From Marinobacterium zhoushanense (GTDB taxonomy: Bacteria > Pseudomonadota > Gammaproteobacteria > Pseudomonadales > Balneatricaceae), in the NCBI RefSeq assembly GCF_014641945.1, contig NZ_BMIJ01000007.1, positions 62,001 through 126,000 of the forward strand: a stretch of DNA of 64,000 bases, in the 5' to 3' direction. How positions within the stretch are numbered: the stretch's first letter is position 1; every line of letters begins with the position of its first letter. The translations under genes were made by a program, and so were the position numbers. Under the pieces are notes generated by a model that had not been told where the DNA came from, did not search any database, and worked only from the letters and a program-made list of their open reading frames with translations. Below are positions 18,995-27,914 of the stretch, piece by piece.

Positions 18995-19342
18995 ATGCAG
19001 ACCGATCAGTTGATCAACCTGGTAGAAAAGGCGCTCGACGATATGAAAGCGCGTGACGTGGTGAAACTGGATGTCACCGGCAAGTCGAGCGTCACCGATT
19101 ATATGCTGGTGGCCAGCGGCACCTCGAAACGACATGTGATGTCGGTGGCACAGGAGGTGATCGACAAGGCCAAGGAAGCCGGCATGCGCCCTGTGGGCGT
19201 CGAGGGTGAAAATGTCGGTGACTGGGTGCTGGTTGACCTGGGCGATGTAATCGTACACGTCATGATGCCGGATGCGCGTAGCTTCTACGATATCGAACGC
19301 CTCTGGTCTTTCGAAAGCGACAGCGAAGTGGCGGCCGAATAA
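18995..19342 (+). CDS. rsfS: Ribosomal silencing factor RsfS
   Basis: RsfS binds ribosomal protein uL14 and blocks joining of the 30S and 50S subunits when nutrients are scarce. The frame is open from 18917, inside nadD, but homology to the family begins at MQTDQLINLVEKALDDMKA, so I start there (115 residues; family about 105-120). An earlier ATG at 18965 would add MTTNKGTENP. Conserved RsfS wording includes DVTGKSSVTDYMLVASGTS, GDVIVHVMMPDARSFYDIERLW in part (landmarks VASGTSKRHV and GDVIVHVM). An AAAGG lies 13 bases upstream, a little far. Confidence 0.93.
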   Translation: MQTDQLINLVEKALDDMKARDVVKLDVTGKSSVTDYMLVASGTSKRHVMSVAQEVIDKAKEAGMRPVGVEGENVGDWVLVDLGDVIVHVMMPDARSFYDIERLWSFESDSEVAAE

Positions 19343-19345
19343 ACG

Positions 19346-19813
19346 ATGCGGATTCGCCTGATCGCCGTTGGCGGCAAGATGCCGGGTTGGGTCAGCGAGG
19401 GCTATGACGAGTACGCTCGTCGTTTGCCCGCCGATTTTCGTCTCGAACTGGTCGAGCTGGCGCTGGGCCATCGCGGCAAGGGCGCCGATACGGCGCGGGC
19501 GATCCGCAGCGAGGGCGATGCCATGCTGGCGGCGATCCCGAAAGGGGATCGCGTCATCGCGCTGACCGTCGATGGCCGCCCTTGGTCCACCGAACAGTTG
19601 GCGGAGCAGGCGGAAGTCTGGCGCATGTCCGGGCAAAACCTGTCGCTGCTGGTCGGGGGACCCGATGGTCTCGACCCCCGTTGCGTAGCTGCGGCCGATC
19701 AGAAATGGTCGCTGTCGGCGTTGACCCTGCCCCATCCCCTGGTGCGTATCCTGTTGGCCGAACAGCTCTACCGGGCCTGGACCCTGTTGCAGGGCCACCC
19801 CTATCACAAGTAA
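19346..19813 (+). CDS. rlmH: 23S rRNA (pseudouridine1915-N3)-methyltransferase RlmH
   Basis: RlmH is a SPOUT-class methyltransferase that uses S-adenosylmethionine to methylate pseudouridine 1915 of 23S rRNA on assembled 70S ribosomes. The 155-residue protein has the normal length. The trefoil-knot cofactor site is visible as [15 protein letters not shown] and [19 protein letters not shown], with the C-terminal tail [14 protein letters not shown] typical of the family. It lies three bases after rsfS and nine before mrdA. Its substrate base is made by RluD, encoded at the left of this window. Confidence 0.96.
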   Translation: MRIRLIAVGGKMPGWVSEGYDEYARRLPADFRLELVELALGHRGKGADTARAIRSEGDAMLAAIPKGDRVIALTVDGRPWSTEQLAEQAEVWRMSGQNLSLLVGGPDGLDPRCVAAADQKWSLSALTLPHPLVRILLAEQLYRAWTLLQGHPYHK

Positions 19814-19822
19814 CGCGATCCG

Positions 19823-21706
19823 ATGACACGCCCCGAGCGCCTTAAAGATTACTCCCAGGAGAGCATCACCTTCACCAGTCGCGCCATCGTTGCGATGCTG
19901 GTGGTCGTGCTGATGATGGCCGTGCTGGTGGGGCGAATCTATTTCCTGCAGGTGATCGAGCACGACCGCTATGCGGCGATCTCCGAGAACAACCGTGTCC
20001 AGTTGCAACCGGTGGCCCCCCGTCGTGGCTTGATCTACGACCGCAATGGCGTGCTGCTGGCCGATAACCGGCCCAACTTCAGCCTCACGCTGCTGAAGGA
20101 GGAGGTGCGCGATATTGATGCCACTATCGCGCGTATCGGCGAACTGATCGATCTCGACGCCAGTGACATAGAACGTTTTCATCGTCGTCTGAACCAGCGC
20201 CGCCGACCCTTCTCCTCGGTGCCGTTGAAGTTCAGCCTGACCGAGGTGGAGATCGCCAAGATCTCCGTCAATTACCACCGTCTGCCCGGGGTTCAGGTCG
20301 AGGCCGATCTGGTACGTTTCTACCCGCAGGGGCCATCGCTGGTCCATGCGCTCGGCTATGTCGGTCGCATCAATGAGCGCGAGCTGCAGACGTTGGATCC
20401 GGAAAACTATGCCGCGACCCACTATGTCGGCAAACTCGGGGTGGAGAAATTCTACGAGCCGATGCTGCATGGTCAGGTCGGCTTCCAGAAGGTGGAAACC
20501 AACGCCCGTGGCCGAGTACTCAGAGTGCTGGAAAGCCAGGATCCTGTGCCGGGTGTCGATATTCAGCTCAATCTGGATATCCAGCTGCAGCAGTTTTCTG
20601 AGTCGTTGATAACGGGTCGGCGCGCCGCGATCGTCGCCATCGAGCCGAAAACCGGTGCCATACTGGCCCTGGTCAGTACCCCGGGCTACGACCCCAATAT
20701 GTTCGTTACCGGTATCTCCAGCAAGGATTATGCGGAGCTGAGGGATTCGCTGGATCTGCCGCTCTACAACCGTGCCATCCGTGGCCGCTACCCACCGGGC
20801 TCGACGCTGAAGCCGTTTACCGCATTGGCCGCCATCGACAGCGGCTCGGTACCGCTGTCGCATAAGGTGTGGGACCCCGGCTTCTATCAGCTGAGCAAGG
20901 GTGGACGTAAATACCGCGACTGGAAACGCTGGGGGCACGGCATGGTGGATCTGGATCATGCGCTGGCGGAGTCTTGTGACGTCTGGTTTTACGATGCAGG
21001 CTATAAAACCGGTATCGACAACATGTCGGACTACCTGGGGCGATTCGGTTTCGGCCAGGTTACCAGTCTGGACCTGCCCGAGGCGGACCGGGCCAACCTG
21101 CCGAGCAAGGCCTGGAAGCAGGCGCGCTACAAGCAGCCCTGGTATCCCGGCGACTCACTCAACCTGTCGATCGGCCAAGGCTACATGTTGGCCACGCCGC
21201 TGCAACTGGCGACCGCCACGGCGGTACTGGCCAATCGGGGCAAGTGGGTGCGTCCGCGCATGATTAAGGGCGTCATGGGCGAGGACGGCGAGCTGTCGAT
21301 GCCCGAGCTGGAGGGTGTCGAGCCGCTGCCGGGAGATGTTCAGCTCAACCACCCCAACTACTGGGAACCGATAATTCAGGGCATGGTCCACGTGGTGCAG
21401 AGCAGCTATGGCACCGCGCGGCGGGCGGCCGAAGGCGTGCCTTACACCATGGCGGGCAAGACCGGCACCGCGCAGGTGGTGGGGATTGCACAGGACGCAC
21501 GCTATGACTCCGAAGCGCTAGAGGAGCGTCACCGTGACCATGCTCTCTTCGTTACCTTCGCTCCGGTGGAGGATCCGCAGATCGCGGTGGCCGTCGTGGT
21601 CGAGAATGGTGAGGGCGGCTCGAGTACGGCGGCACCTGTCGCCCGCGAAGTGCTGGATGCCTGGTTGCTCGGTGACTACGACAATGGCCTGGAGAAAAAG
21701 GAATGA
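19823..21706 (+). CDS. mrdA: Penicillin-binding protein 2 (elongasome transpeptidase)
   Basis: PBP2 crosslinks peptidoglycan during side-wall growth and works with the RodA glycosyltransferase. The 627-residue class B PBP has one N-terminal membrane helix (about residues 22-42), a dimerisation/pedestal domain (NNRVQLQPVAPRRGLIYDRN) and the transpeptidase domain. The active-site motifs are PPGSTLKPF (SxxK), ESCDVWFYDAG (SxD, as usual for PBP2) and MAGKTGTAQ (KTG). It overlaps rodA by four bases, so the two partners are co-translated. Length fits E. coli PBP2 (633). Confidence 0.96.
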   Translation: MTRPERLKDYSQESITFTSRAIVAMLVVVLMMAVLVGRIYFLQVIEHDRYAAISENNRVQLQPVAPRRGLIYDRNGVLLADNRPNFSLTLLKEEVRDIDATIARIGELIDLDASDIERFHRRLNQRRRPFSSVPLKFSLTEVEIAKISVNYHRLPGVQVEADLVRFYPQGPSLVHALGYVGRINERELQTLDPENYAATHYVGKLGVEKFYEPMLHGQVGFQKVETNARGRVLRVLESQDPVPGVDIQLNLDIQLQQFSESLITGRRAAIVAIEPKTGAILALVSTPGYDPNMFVTGISSKDYAELRDSLDLPLYNRAIRGRYPPGSTLKPFTALAAIDSGSVPLSHKVWDPGFYQLSKGGRKYRDWKRWGHGMVDLDHALAESCDVWFYDAGYKTGIDNMSDYLGRFGFGQVTSLDLPEADRANLPSKAWKQARYKQPWYPGDSLNLSIGQGYMLATPLQLATATAVLANRGKWVRPRMIKGVMGEDGELSMPELEGVEPLPGDVQLNHPNYWEPIIQGMVHVVQSSYGTARRAAEGVPYTMAGKTGTAQVVGIAQDARYDSEALEERHRDHALFVTFAPVEDPQIAVAVVVENGEGGSSTAAPVAREVLDAWLLGDYDNGLEKKE

Positions 21707-22845
21707 GCTATCGCGATTTCCAGCGCACCTTATCTGACAGTTCGGCCCACCTGAGTCGCCCCACCGGCCTTTGGAGCTATACCCATCTCGATGCCTGGCT
21801 GCTGTTGATGTTGATGGCGTTGTGTGGGTTCGGCCTGTTCGTGCTGTACAGCGCATCGGGACAGGATGTGGGGTATGTGGAGCGCCAGGCCGTGCGCATG
21901 GGTGCCGGCTTCTTCGTCATGATCGTGCTCGCGCAGTTTCGCCCGCGCACCTTCGACCGTCTAGGGCCCTGGGCCTACGTGGCCGGTACCGGTCTGCTGG
22001 TGGGCGTTCTGCTGTTCGGGGTTGGCGCCAAGGGGGCGCAACGCTGGCTTGAACTGGGCGGTTTTCGTTTTCAGCCGTCGGAGATCATGAAGCTGGTGCT
22101 GCCGATCACCGTAGCGGGCTTTCTGGCGCGCAAGGCGTTGCCGCCAACCTTTACCCGACTTGGACTGGCGTTGGTGATCATTGCTGTGCCCACGGTGCTG
22201 ATCATGAAACAGCCGGACCTGGGTACGTCGCTGTTGATCGCGGCTTCGGGTGTGTTTGCGATCCTGCTCTCCGGTGTCTATTGGCGCTGGATCTTCCTTG
22301 CCGGGGCCGTATGTGCGGCGGCGTTGCCGGGGTTGTGGATGGTGATGAAGGACTATCAGCGTCAGCGAGTACTCACTTTTCTCGATCCGGAGAGTGACCC
22401 GCTGGGCTCGGGTTGGAACATCATCCAGTCGAAAACGGCGATCGGCTCTGGTGGCCTGTCCGGTAAGGGCTGGTTGCACGGCACCCAGTCGCAGCTCGAC
22501 TTCCTGCCCGAATCGCACACCGATTTCATCATTGCGGTCATCGGTGAGGAACTTGGCATGACCGGGGTGATCGTACTCCTATCGCTCTACCTGTTGATCA
22601 TCGGTCGCGGCATGGTCATCGCAGCACAGGCGCAGGATAGCTTCTCCCGGCTGCTGGCCGGCAGTATTACGCTAACTTTCTTCGTTTACGTGTTTGTGAA
22701 TATCGGCATGGTCAGTGGCCTGTTGCCGGTGGTCGGTGTGCCGCTACCGATGGTCAGCTACGGCGGTACCTCGATCGTGACGCTGATGTGCGGCTTTGGC
22801 ATTCTGATGTCGATCCATACCCATCGTCAGATGCTGACCCGGTGA
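21703..22845 (+). CDS. rodA: Peptidoglycan glycosyltransferase RodA
   Basis: RodA is the SEDS-family glycosyltransferase that polymerises lipid II in the elongasome. The 380-residue protein shows about ten membrane segments and the SEDS signatures: KGAQRWLELGGFRFQPSEIMKL, QPDLGTSLLI, QSQLDFLPESHTDFIIAVIGEELG (landmarks QLDFLPESHTDFI) and PLPMVSYGGTSIVTLMCGFGIL (landmark PMVSYGGTS). The N-terminus has a ~25-residue cytoplasmic lead. It overlaps mrdA and is followed after 61 bases by mltB. Confidence 0.96.
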   Translation: MSYRDFQRTLSDSSAHLSRPTGLWSYTHLDAWLLLMLMALCGFGLFVLYSASGQDVGYVERQAVRMGAGFFVMIVLAQFRPRTFDRLGPWAYVAGTGLLVGVLLFGVGAKGAQRWLELGGFRFQPSEIMKLVLPITVAGFLARKALPPTFTRLGLALVIIAVPTVLIMKQPDLGTSLLIAASGVFAILLSGVYWRWIFLAGAVCAAALPGLWMVMKDYQRQRVLTFLDPESDPLGSGWNIIQSKTAIGSGGLSGKGWLHGTQSQLDFLPESHTDFIIAVIGEELGMTGVIVLLSLYLLIIGRGMVIAAQAQDSFSRLLAGSITLTFFVYVFVNIGMVSGLLPVVGVPLPMVSYGGTSIVTLMCGFGILMSIHTHRQMLTR

Positions 22846-22873
22846 CAGGTTCCTCGGGCGACAGGCATAATTC

Positions 22874-22902
22874 TCCCCATCGGGGATACAACTCAGGAGT
22901 TG
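22874..22902 (+). promoter_or_regulatory. Two small hairpins in the mltB leader, one enclosing the Shine-Dalgarno
   Basis: TCCCC-ATC-GGGGA (22874-22886) is followed by the perfect palindrome CAACTC-AG-GAGTTG (22889-22902). The AGGAG ribosome site of mltB (22895-22899) lies inside the second dyad, five to eight bases before its ATG at 22907. Folding would hide the site, so translation of mltB could be damped. This is structural inference from the sequence only. Confidence 0.4.
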
Positions 22903-22906
22903 CAAG

Positions 22907-23917
22907 ATGCGAAACCCAACAGGTGCAAGGATCGCCGTCGGCGCTGCACTGATCGGTGCAATGGCGGCTGCTTGGCAGGGCAGTGCGGTGGCGGGCACGA
23001 GCTATGCCGATCGTCCCGAGGCACTGGCGCTGTATGAGAAGCTGGAGGGCCAGGGGTTTGAGCATGACTATCTGCGCGCGGTGCTGGACGATGCGACTCA
23101 GCAGGAGTCGATACTGAAGGCGATGTCGCGGCCGGCGGAAAAACGCCTGAACTGGGGCGAGTATCGGCAGATCTTCGTCGAACCCAAGCGCATCGAGCAG
23201 GGACTGGCGTTCTGGCAGGAGCATGCCGATACCCTGGCCCGCGCCGAAGCCGAATACGGCGTGCCCGCCGAGATCATCGTCGCCATCATCGGTGTTGAAA
23301 CCCGTTATGGCCGGATTATGGGCAGCTACCGCGTACTCGATGCGCTGGCGACCCTGGGCTTTGATTACCCCAAACGCAGCGAGTTCTTCCTCGGTCAGTT
23401 GGAGCAGTATCTGCTGATGACCCGGGAGGAGGGGATAGCGCCGGGTACATTGAAGGGCTCATACGCCGGCGCCATGGGCTTCGGCCAGTTCATTCCGTCA
23501 AGCTTCCGCAACTTCGCGGTGGACTTCGACGCTGACGGCAAGCGCAATATCTGGAGCAACCCGGTGGACGCCATCGGCAGTGTCGCCCACTATTTCAGCG
23601 AGCATGGCTGGAAAGCGGGCGAGCCGGTGCGCTCCAACGTGGTGATGGGGCAGCCGGCGGATGAGGCGTGGATCAATGCCGGTCTGAAGCCTGAGGTGAC
23701 ACTGACAGAGTGGGCCGAGCGCGATATCCATACCCAGCGAGGACTGGACCTGAACCAGCCCGCGACACTGATGCGACTGGAGATGGAAGATGGTGACCAC
23801 TACTGGTTCGGGCTGCACAACTTCTACGTTATCACCCGTTATAACCACAGCCGGCTCTACGCCATGGCAGTATACGAGCTGAGCCAGGCTATCCGCGACG
23901 CGCGCGGAAACGGCTGA
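22907..23917 (+). CDS. mltB: Lytic murein transglycosylase B
   Basis: MltB cleaves the glycan strand of peptidoglycan, forming 1,6-anhydro-MurNAc ends. The 336-residue precursor has a signal peptide (GAALIGAMAAAWQGSAVAG) without a lipobox, so it is probably soluble, like SltB-type relatives in Pseudomonas. The catalytic Glu is in IIGVETRYGRIMG near residue 128, followed by YAGAMGFGQFIPSSFRNFAVD, the SLT family 3 block (landmarks MGFGQFIPSS). Length and C-terminus (FYVITRYNHSRLYAMAVYEL) fit. It sits between rodA and rlpA as in Pseudomonas. Confidence 0.94.
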   Translation: MRNPTGARIAVGAALIGAMAAAWQGSAVAGTSYADRPEALALYEKLEGQGFEHDYLRAVLDDATQQESILKAMSRPAEKRLNWGEYRQIFVEPKRIEQGLAFWQEHADTLARAEAEYGVPAEIIVAIIGVETRYGRIMGSYRVLDALATLGFDYPKRSEFFLGQLEQYLLMTREEGIAPGTLKGSYAGAMGFGQFIPSSFRNFAVDFDADGKRNIWSNPVDAIGSVAHYFSEHGWKAGEPVRSNVVMGQPADEAWINAGLKPEVTLTEWAERDIHTQRGLDLNQPATLMRLEMEDGDHYWFGLHNFYVITRYNHSRLYAMAVYELSQAIRDARGNG

Positions 23918-23933
23918 AGGGGAAAAGGGGCGA

Positions 23934-24794
23934 ATGAGGCGACCGTTATCGATTCTGTTGTTGGCCGGGATAACCGTGCTCGCCGGCTGTTCGTCGACCG
24001 GCAAGCAGGAGGAGAACGCCGGGCGCTACTCGATGAAGCATGATCGCTACCCGGCGCAACCGGTGGACGTGTCCGCGGTGCCGGATGCGGTGCCACGGGT
24101 CGAGCCCAAGAGTCGCGGCGGCAACAAAAGTCCCTACCGGGTGCTGGGCCAGAGCTATTACGTACTGGATTCCGCCAGTGGCTACCGAGCGCGTGGTACG
24201 GCATCCTGGTATGGCGAAAAGTTTCATGGTCACCTGACCTCCAACGGCGAAACCTACGACATGTACAAGATGTCAGCGGCACACAAGAGCCTGCCGCTGC
24301 CCACCTTCGCCCGCGTCACCAATCTGGATAACGGCCGTCAGGTGATTGTCCGGGTCAATGACCGCGGCCCGTTCCACGATGATCGGCTGATCGATCTCTC
24401 CTATGCCGCGGCGGCGCGGCTGGATATGCTCGGTAAGGGCACCGCCCGAGTGGAGGTGGAAGCGATCGATCCAAGCGGTTGGGGCAGCGGCACCGTCCTG
24501 GCATCGGCGCAAGCGAGCAAGGCTAGCAATACGCCCGAGCCCGCGACCATCGCCGATGCGACCGGACGCTTTCTTCAGGTCGGCGCGTACTCCAGCAACG
24601 GTGCCGCGCAGCGCGTACAGACTGAGCTGGAAACGGCGACCGACGGTGCGCCTGTGCTGGTGCGGGCGGTGGAGCGGGGCGGGAGTCAGCTTTATCGCGT
24701 GCTGATCGGGCCGCTGCAGGGCAGCGCAGCTGACCTGATTGCCAAGGTGCAGGCCGCGGGCCATCCGGCGCCAATCTTGGTAGACTATCCCTGA
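23934..24794 (+). CDS. rlpA: RlpA family septal-ring lytic transglycosylase lipoprotein with SPOR domain
   Basis: RlpA is an outer membrane lipoprotein; in Pseudomonas it cuts glycan strands lacking stem peptides during daughter-cell separation. The 286-residue precursor has a lipobox (VLAGC, residue about 22), a double-psi beta-barrel domain (GTASWYGEKFHGHLTSNGE through VNDRGPFHDDRLIDLSY, about residues 85-175) with the catalytic Asp in NDRGPF, and a C-terminal SPOR domain (about 210-285, FLQVGAYSSNGAAQRV) that binds denuded septal glycan. It starts 16 bases after mltB. Confidence 0.94.
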   Translation: MRRPLSILLLAGITVLAGCSSTGKQEENAGRYSMKHDRYPAQPVDVSAVPDAVPRVEPKSRGGNKSPYRVLGQSYYVLDSASGYRARGTASWYGEKFHGHLTSNGETYDMYKMSAAHKSLPLPTFARVTNLDNGRQVIVRVNDRGPFHDDRLIDLSYAAAARLDMLGKGTARVEVEAIDPSGWGSGTVLASAQASKASNTPEPATIADATGRFLQVGAYSSNGAAQRVQTELETATDGAPVLVRAVERGGSQLYRVLIGPLQGSAADLIAKVQAAGHPAPILVDYP

Positions 24795-24802
24795 TCTAAT
24801 GC

Positions 24803-24834
24803 GGACAGGGAACGTTTGAGATTTCTGCCTGTCC
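24803..24834. other. Inverted repeat between rlpA and dacA
   Basis: GGACAGG (24803-24809) pairs with CCTGTCC (24828-24834) across 18 bases in the 65-base rlpA-dacA gap. It could be a weak hairpin or a protein site. There is no U-tract, so it is not a typical terminator. Confidence 0.25.
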
Positions 24835-24859
24835 ACCTGTCGACGCTTTCAACTACCCG

Positions 24860-26038
24860 ATGATGACCACCATGTTGCAGAGACTCTACCGCGTACAATT
24901 CGTTCTTTTGTCACTCTTGGCATTCTCGCTGCTGACGCTGAAGGCTCAGGCCGCCGAGATGATCCCGGCACCGCCGCAGATCGCGGCGACGGCCTACCTG
25001 GTGATGGATGCCGATAGCGGCGAGATACTTCTGGCCAAGGATGCCGAGCAGCGCTTTGCGCCGGCGAGCCTGACCAAGATGATGACCAGTTACATCGTCG
25101 AGTACGAGATCTCCCAAGGCAATATTGCCGAGGAGGATATGGTGCCGATCAGTGAAAAGGCCTGGCGTACCCAAGGCTCGCGCATGTTCGTGCGTGAGGG
25201 CACCCAGGTAAAGCTGGGCGATCTGCTGCAGGGGGTGGTGATCCAGTCCGGTAACGATGCCTCGGTGGCACTGGCCGAGTATATCGCCGGTGGTGAGCGC
25301 GCCTTTGCCGACCTGATGAACCAGCATGCCTCCAAACTCGGGCTGAAGAATACCCATTTCGAGAACGCCACCGGTCTGCCGCATGAGAACCACTACTCAT
25401 CGCCGCACGATCTGGCGCTGATCGGACAGGCGCTGATTCAGCGCTTCCCCGAGCACTATGCGATCTATTCGCAGAAGTATTTCACTTACAACAAGATTCG
25501 CCAGCCCAACCGCAACCGCCTGCTCTGGCGTGACGATAGCGTCGACGGCATCAAGACCGGCCACACCGATGAGGCCGGCTACTGCCTGGTCGCCTCGGCC
25601 AAGCGCGACGGCATGCGCCTGATCTCGGTGGTGCTGGGTACCACCAGCGAAGAGGCGCGGGCACAGGAAACCCAGAAGCTGCTGGCCTATGCCTTCCGTT
25701 TCTACCGTACGCACCAGCTGTACAAGGCCAATCAGGTGCTGAATCAGTCGCGTATCTGGGGTGGAGCAAGCGACCAGCTGCGTCTGGGGCTGGATCAGGA
25801 CTTGGCGGTGACTATCCCCCGTGGTCAGGTTGAGCAGCTGGAAGCTAACCTCGATCTCCAGGGCGTGATCAAGGCGCCGGTCGCCCGAGGTCAGCAGGTG
25901 GGCCGTGTGGTGGTCTCCCTTGATGGCAAAGAGGTGAAATCGGTTCCGCTGGTCGCACTGGATGATGTTCCAGAGGGTGGCTTCTTCAAGAAAATCTGGG
26001 ACGAGATCCTGCTGTTCTTCACCAGCCTGTTCAACTGA
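24860..26038 (+). CDS. dacA: D-alanyl-D-alanine carboxypeptidase (PBP5/6 type)
   Basis: A periplasmic class C PBP that removes the terminal D-Ala from peptidoglycan pentapeptides. The 392-residue precursor has a signal peptide (LLAFSLLTLKAQAAE). Active-site motifs are PASLTKMM (SxxK), VIQSGNDAS (SxN) and DGIKTGHTDEAG (KTG). After the catalytic domain come the PBP5 beta-rich domain (about 290-370) and a C-terminal amphipathic helix (FKKIWDEILLFFTSLFN) that tethers it to the inner membrane. Its position rlpA-dacA-ybeD-lipB matches E. coli except for an inserted D-amino acid aminotransferase gene. Confidence 0.95.
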   Translation: MMTTMLQRLYRVQFVLLSLLAFSLLTLKAQAAEMIPAPPQIAATAYLVMDADSGEILLAKDAEQRFAPASLTKMMTSYIVEYEISQGNIAEEDMVPISEKAWRTQGSRMFVREGTQVKLGDLLQGVVIQSGNDASVALAEYIAGGERAFADLMNQHASKLGLKNTHFENATGLPHENHYSSPHDLALIGQALIQRFPEHYAIYSQKYFTYNKIRQPNRNRLLWRDDSVDGIKTGHTDEAGYCLVASAKRDGMRLISVVLGTTSEEARAQETQKLLAYAFRFYRTHQLYKANQVLNQSRIWGGASDQLRLGLDQDLAVTIPRGQVEQLEANLDLQGVIKAPVARGQQVGRVVVSLDGKEVKSVPLVALDDVPEGGFFKKIWDEILLFFTSLFN

Positions 26039-26106
26039 CTGTTCAACGGAGCGGCTGCCGCACTACAATATTTCTCAGACAATTCTGGGAATGGAGTCGG
26101 CGCATA

Positions 26107-26985
26107 ATGGCTGGTGATATCGTCTATCTGAACGGCGAGTTCATCCCTGCGAGCGAAGCGAAAGTCTCGGTGTTTGACCGAGGCTTTCTGTTCGGCGACA
26201 GCGTGTATGAAGTCATACCCTTCTACCGAGGTGTTGGCTTTCGTCTCGATCAACATCTAAAGCGCCTGCGTCACAGCCTGTCGGCACTGCGAATTCCGCT
26301 TGAAAAAGAGTGGCAGGAGATGCTTGAAGAGCTGGTGCAGCGCAACGGCGGCGGAAATCTGTCGGTTTATCTGCAGATCACCCGCGGCGATGCCGGTCGA
26401 CGTACCCCGGTGTACGACGAGTGGATGCAGCCGACGGTGTTTGCCTGCTGCAACCCGATCCGTAACATCTATGCGGCGGGGGCCGACAACATCGCCGGTA
26501 TCCGCGTCATCGTTACCGCGGATCTGCGCTGGCACCGTTGCGATATCAAGGCCAACGGCCTGCTGCCCAATATACTGGTGCTGCAGCAGGCGCGAGAATC
26601 CGGTGCCGACGAGGCGCTGATGATCAGGGATGGCGTGCTGACGGAGGGCGGATCCTCCAACCTGTTTATAGTAAAGAACGGGGTGATTTTTACCCCGAAA
26701 CTCAGTTCCGAGATCCTCGGCGGCACTACCCGCGAGCTGGTACTGGAGCTGGCCCGTGAGGCCGGTATCCCCTACCAGGAGACGGATCTGGGTTACGCAC
26801 AACTGCTTGCGGCGGACGAGGTGTGGATATCCAGTTCGACGCGTGCCGTACTGCCGGTGCTGGAGGTGGATGGGCAGCATATCGGAGGGGGCGTCAAAGG
26901 CCCGCTCTGGTTGAGGATGTATGAGCTGTTCCGCCAATTTCACCATCAGTTGATGACCGGCGAGATGACTGGAGAGAAGCAATGA
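26107..26985 (+). CDS. D-amino acid aminotransferase (class IV PLP enzyme)
   Basis: A fold-type IV PLP enzyme, most like D-alanine aminotransferase (EC 2.6.1.21), which links D-Ala, D-Glu and their keto acids. The 292-residue protein starts MAGDIVYLNGEFIPASEAKV. Key landmarks are VFDRGFLFGDSVYEVIPFY, CDIKANGLLPNILVLQQA with the PLP Lys, and LTEGGSSNLFIVKNGVI with the Glu that contacts the PLP nitrogen. Related aminodeoxychorismate lyase and branched-chain enzymes cannot be fully excluded. It lies directly after the D-Ala carboxypeptidase and overlaps ybeD by four bases; recycling of released D-Ala is a plausible role. Confidence 0.88.
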   Translation: MAGDIVYLNGEFIPASEAKVSVFDRGFLFGDSVYEVIPFYRGVGFRLDQHLKRLRHSLSALRIPLEKEWQEMLEELVQRNGGGNLSVYLQITRGDAGRRTPVYDEWMQPTVFACCNPIRNIYAAGADNIAGIRVIVTADLRWHRCDIKANGLLPNILVLQQARESGADEALMIRDGVLTEGGSSNLFIVKNGVIFTPKLSSEILGGTTRELVLELAREAGIPYQETDLGYAQLLAADEVWISSSTRAVLPVLEVDGQHIGGGVKGPLWLRMYELFRQFHHQLMTGEMTGEKQ

Positions 26986-27257
26986 GCGATACGCCAGAAG
27001 CACCCAAGATCGAGTTCCCCTGTGAGAACTATCCGATCAAGGTGGTTGGCCACAATGAAAACGACTTTCGCGGTTTCGTCATCGAAACCGTGCAGATCCA
27101 CGCTCCGGACCTGGATATCACCCAGGTCACGGTGAACGAGAGCCGCACCGGTAAATACCTGTCGGTACGACTGAAGATTACGGCGACCGGTGAGGAGCAG
27201 TTGAAACGCCTGCACGAGGACCTTAAGGCCTCCGGACGTGTGCAGACGGTACTTTGA
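26982..27257 (+). CDS. ybeD: YbeD/DUF493 family protein
   Basis: A 91-residue member of the DUF493 (YbeD) family, a small ACT-like alpha/beta fold almost always found next to lipB. It is proposed to be regulatory, but its function is not established. Landmarks are [18 protein letters not shown] and [20 protein letters not shown] (here [14 protein letters not shown]), ending [16 protein letters not shown] in [12 protein letters not shown]. It overlaps the aminotransferase upstream and lipB downstream, so all three are co-translated. Confidence 0.92.
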   Translation: MSDTPEAPKIEFPCENYPIKVVGHNENDFRGFVIETVQIHAPDLDITQVTVNESRTGKYLSVRLKITATGEEQLKRLHEDLKASGRVQTVL

Positions 27258-27910
27258 TGTCGATAGCCGATCAACTCATCGTCCGTACACTCGGCGTCCA
27301 GCCCTACGAGCCGACCTGGCGGCGGATGCAGGCGCTGACCGCCGAGCGTGACCCTCAGACCGTGGATGAGATCTGGCTGCTCGAGCATGAGCCAGTATTC
27401 ACCCAGGGCCAGGCGGGCAAGCTCGAACATCTGCTCGATCCCGGCGAGATCCCGGTGATTCAGGCCGACCGAGGCGGTCAGGTCACCTATCATGGCCCCG
27501 GCCAGCTGCTGGCCTACCTGATGATCGACCTGCGTCGGCGCAAGCTTGGCGTGCGCGATACCGTCAGCCTGATGGAGAATGCAGTGGTCAGGGTGCTGGC
27601 CGATTTCGATATCCAGGCCTACCCGAAACCCGATGCACCCGGCGTCTATGTCGATGGCGCCAAGATCAGTTCACTGGGCTTGCGTGTGCGCCGCGGCTGC
27701 ACCTTTCATGGCCTGGCGCTGAATCTGGACATGGACCTGAGTCCCTTTCTGCGTATAAACCCCTGCGGCTACGCCGGATTGCAGATGACGCAACTGAGTC
27801 TGCTCAGGCCCGATGCCGATATTGGCAGCGTCCCTGAACGGCTGTTGAATTACTTGATCGATCAGATCGGGTATACTTCTGTCTCTCGAACAACCAGTTG
27901 GAACGATTAG
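27257..27910 (+). CDS. lipB: Octanoyltransferase LipB
   Basis: LipB moves the octanoyl group from acyl carrier protein to the lipoyl domains of target enzymes, the first step of lipoate synthesis. The product is 217 residues from the ATG that shares its first base with the ybeD stop; a TTG one codon earlier is also open. Conserved motifs are [18 protein letters not shown], the catalytic Lys in [14 protein letters not shown], and the acyl-thioester Cys in [14 protein letters not shown]. lipA follows after four bases. Confidence 0.96.
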   Translation: MSIADQLIVRTLGVQPYEPTWRRMQALTAERDPQTVDEIWLLEHEPVFTQGQAGKLEHLLDPGEIPVIQADRGGQVTYHGPGQLLAYLMIDLRRRKLGVRDTVSLMENAVVRVLADFDIQAYPKPDAPGVYVDGAKISSLGLRVRRGCTFHGLALNLDMDLSPFLRINPCGYAGLQMTQLSLLRPDADIGSVPERLLNYLIDQIGYTSVSRTTSWND

Positions 27911-27914
27911 GTAT

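Noticed and set aside
18953..20959. 668-codon reverse frame opposite rsfS, rlmH and mrdA
   Set aside because: Shadow of three firmly identified genes; no ribosome site or recognisable fold.
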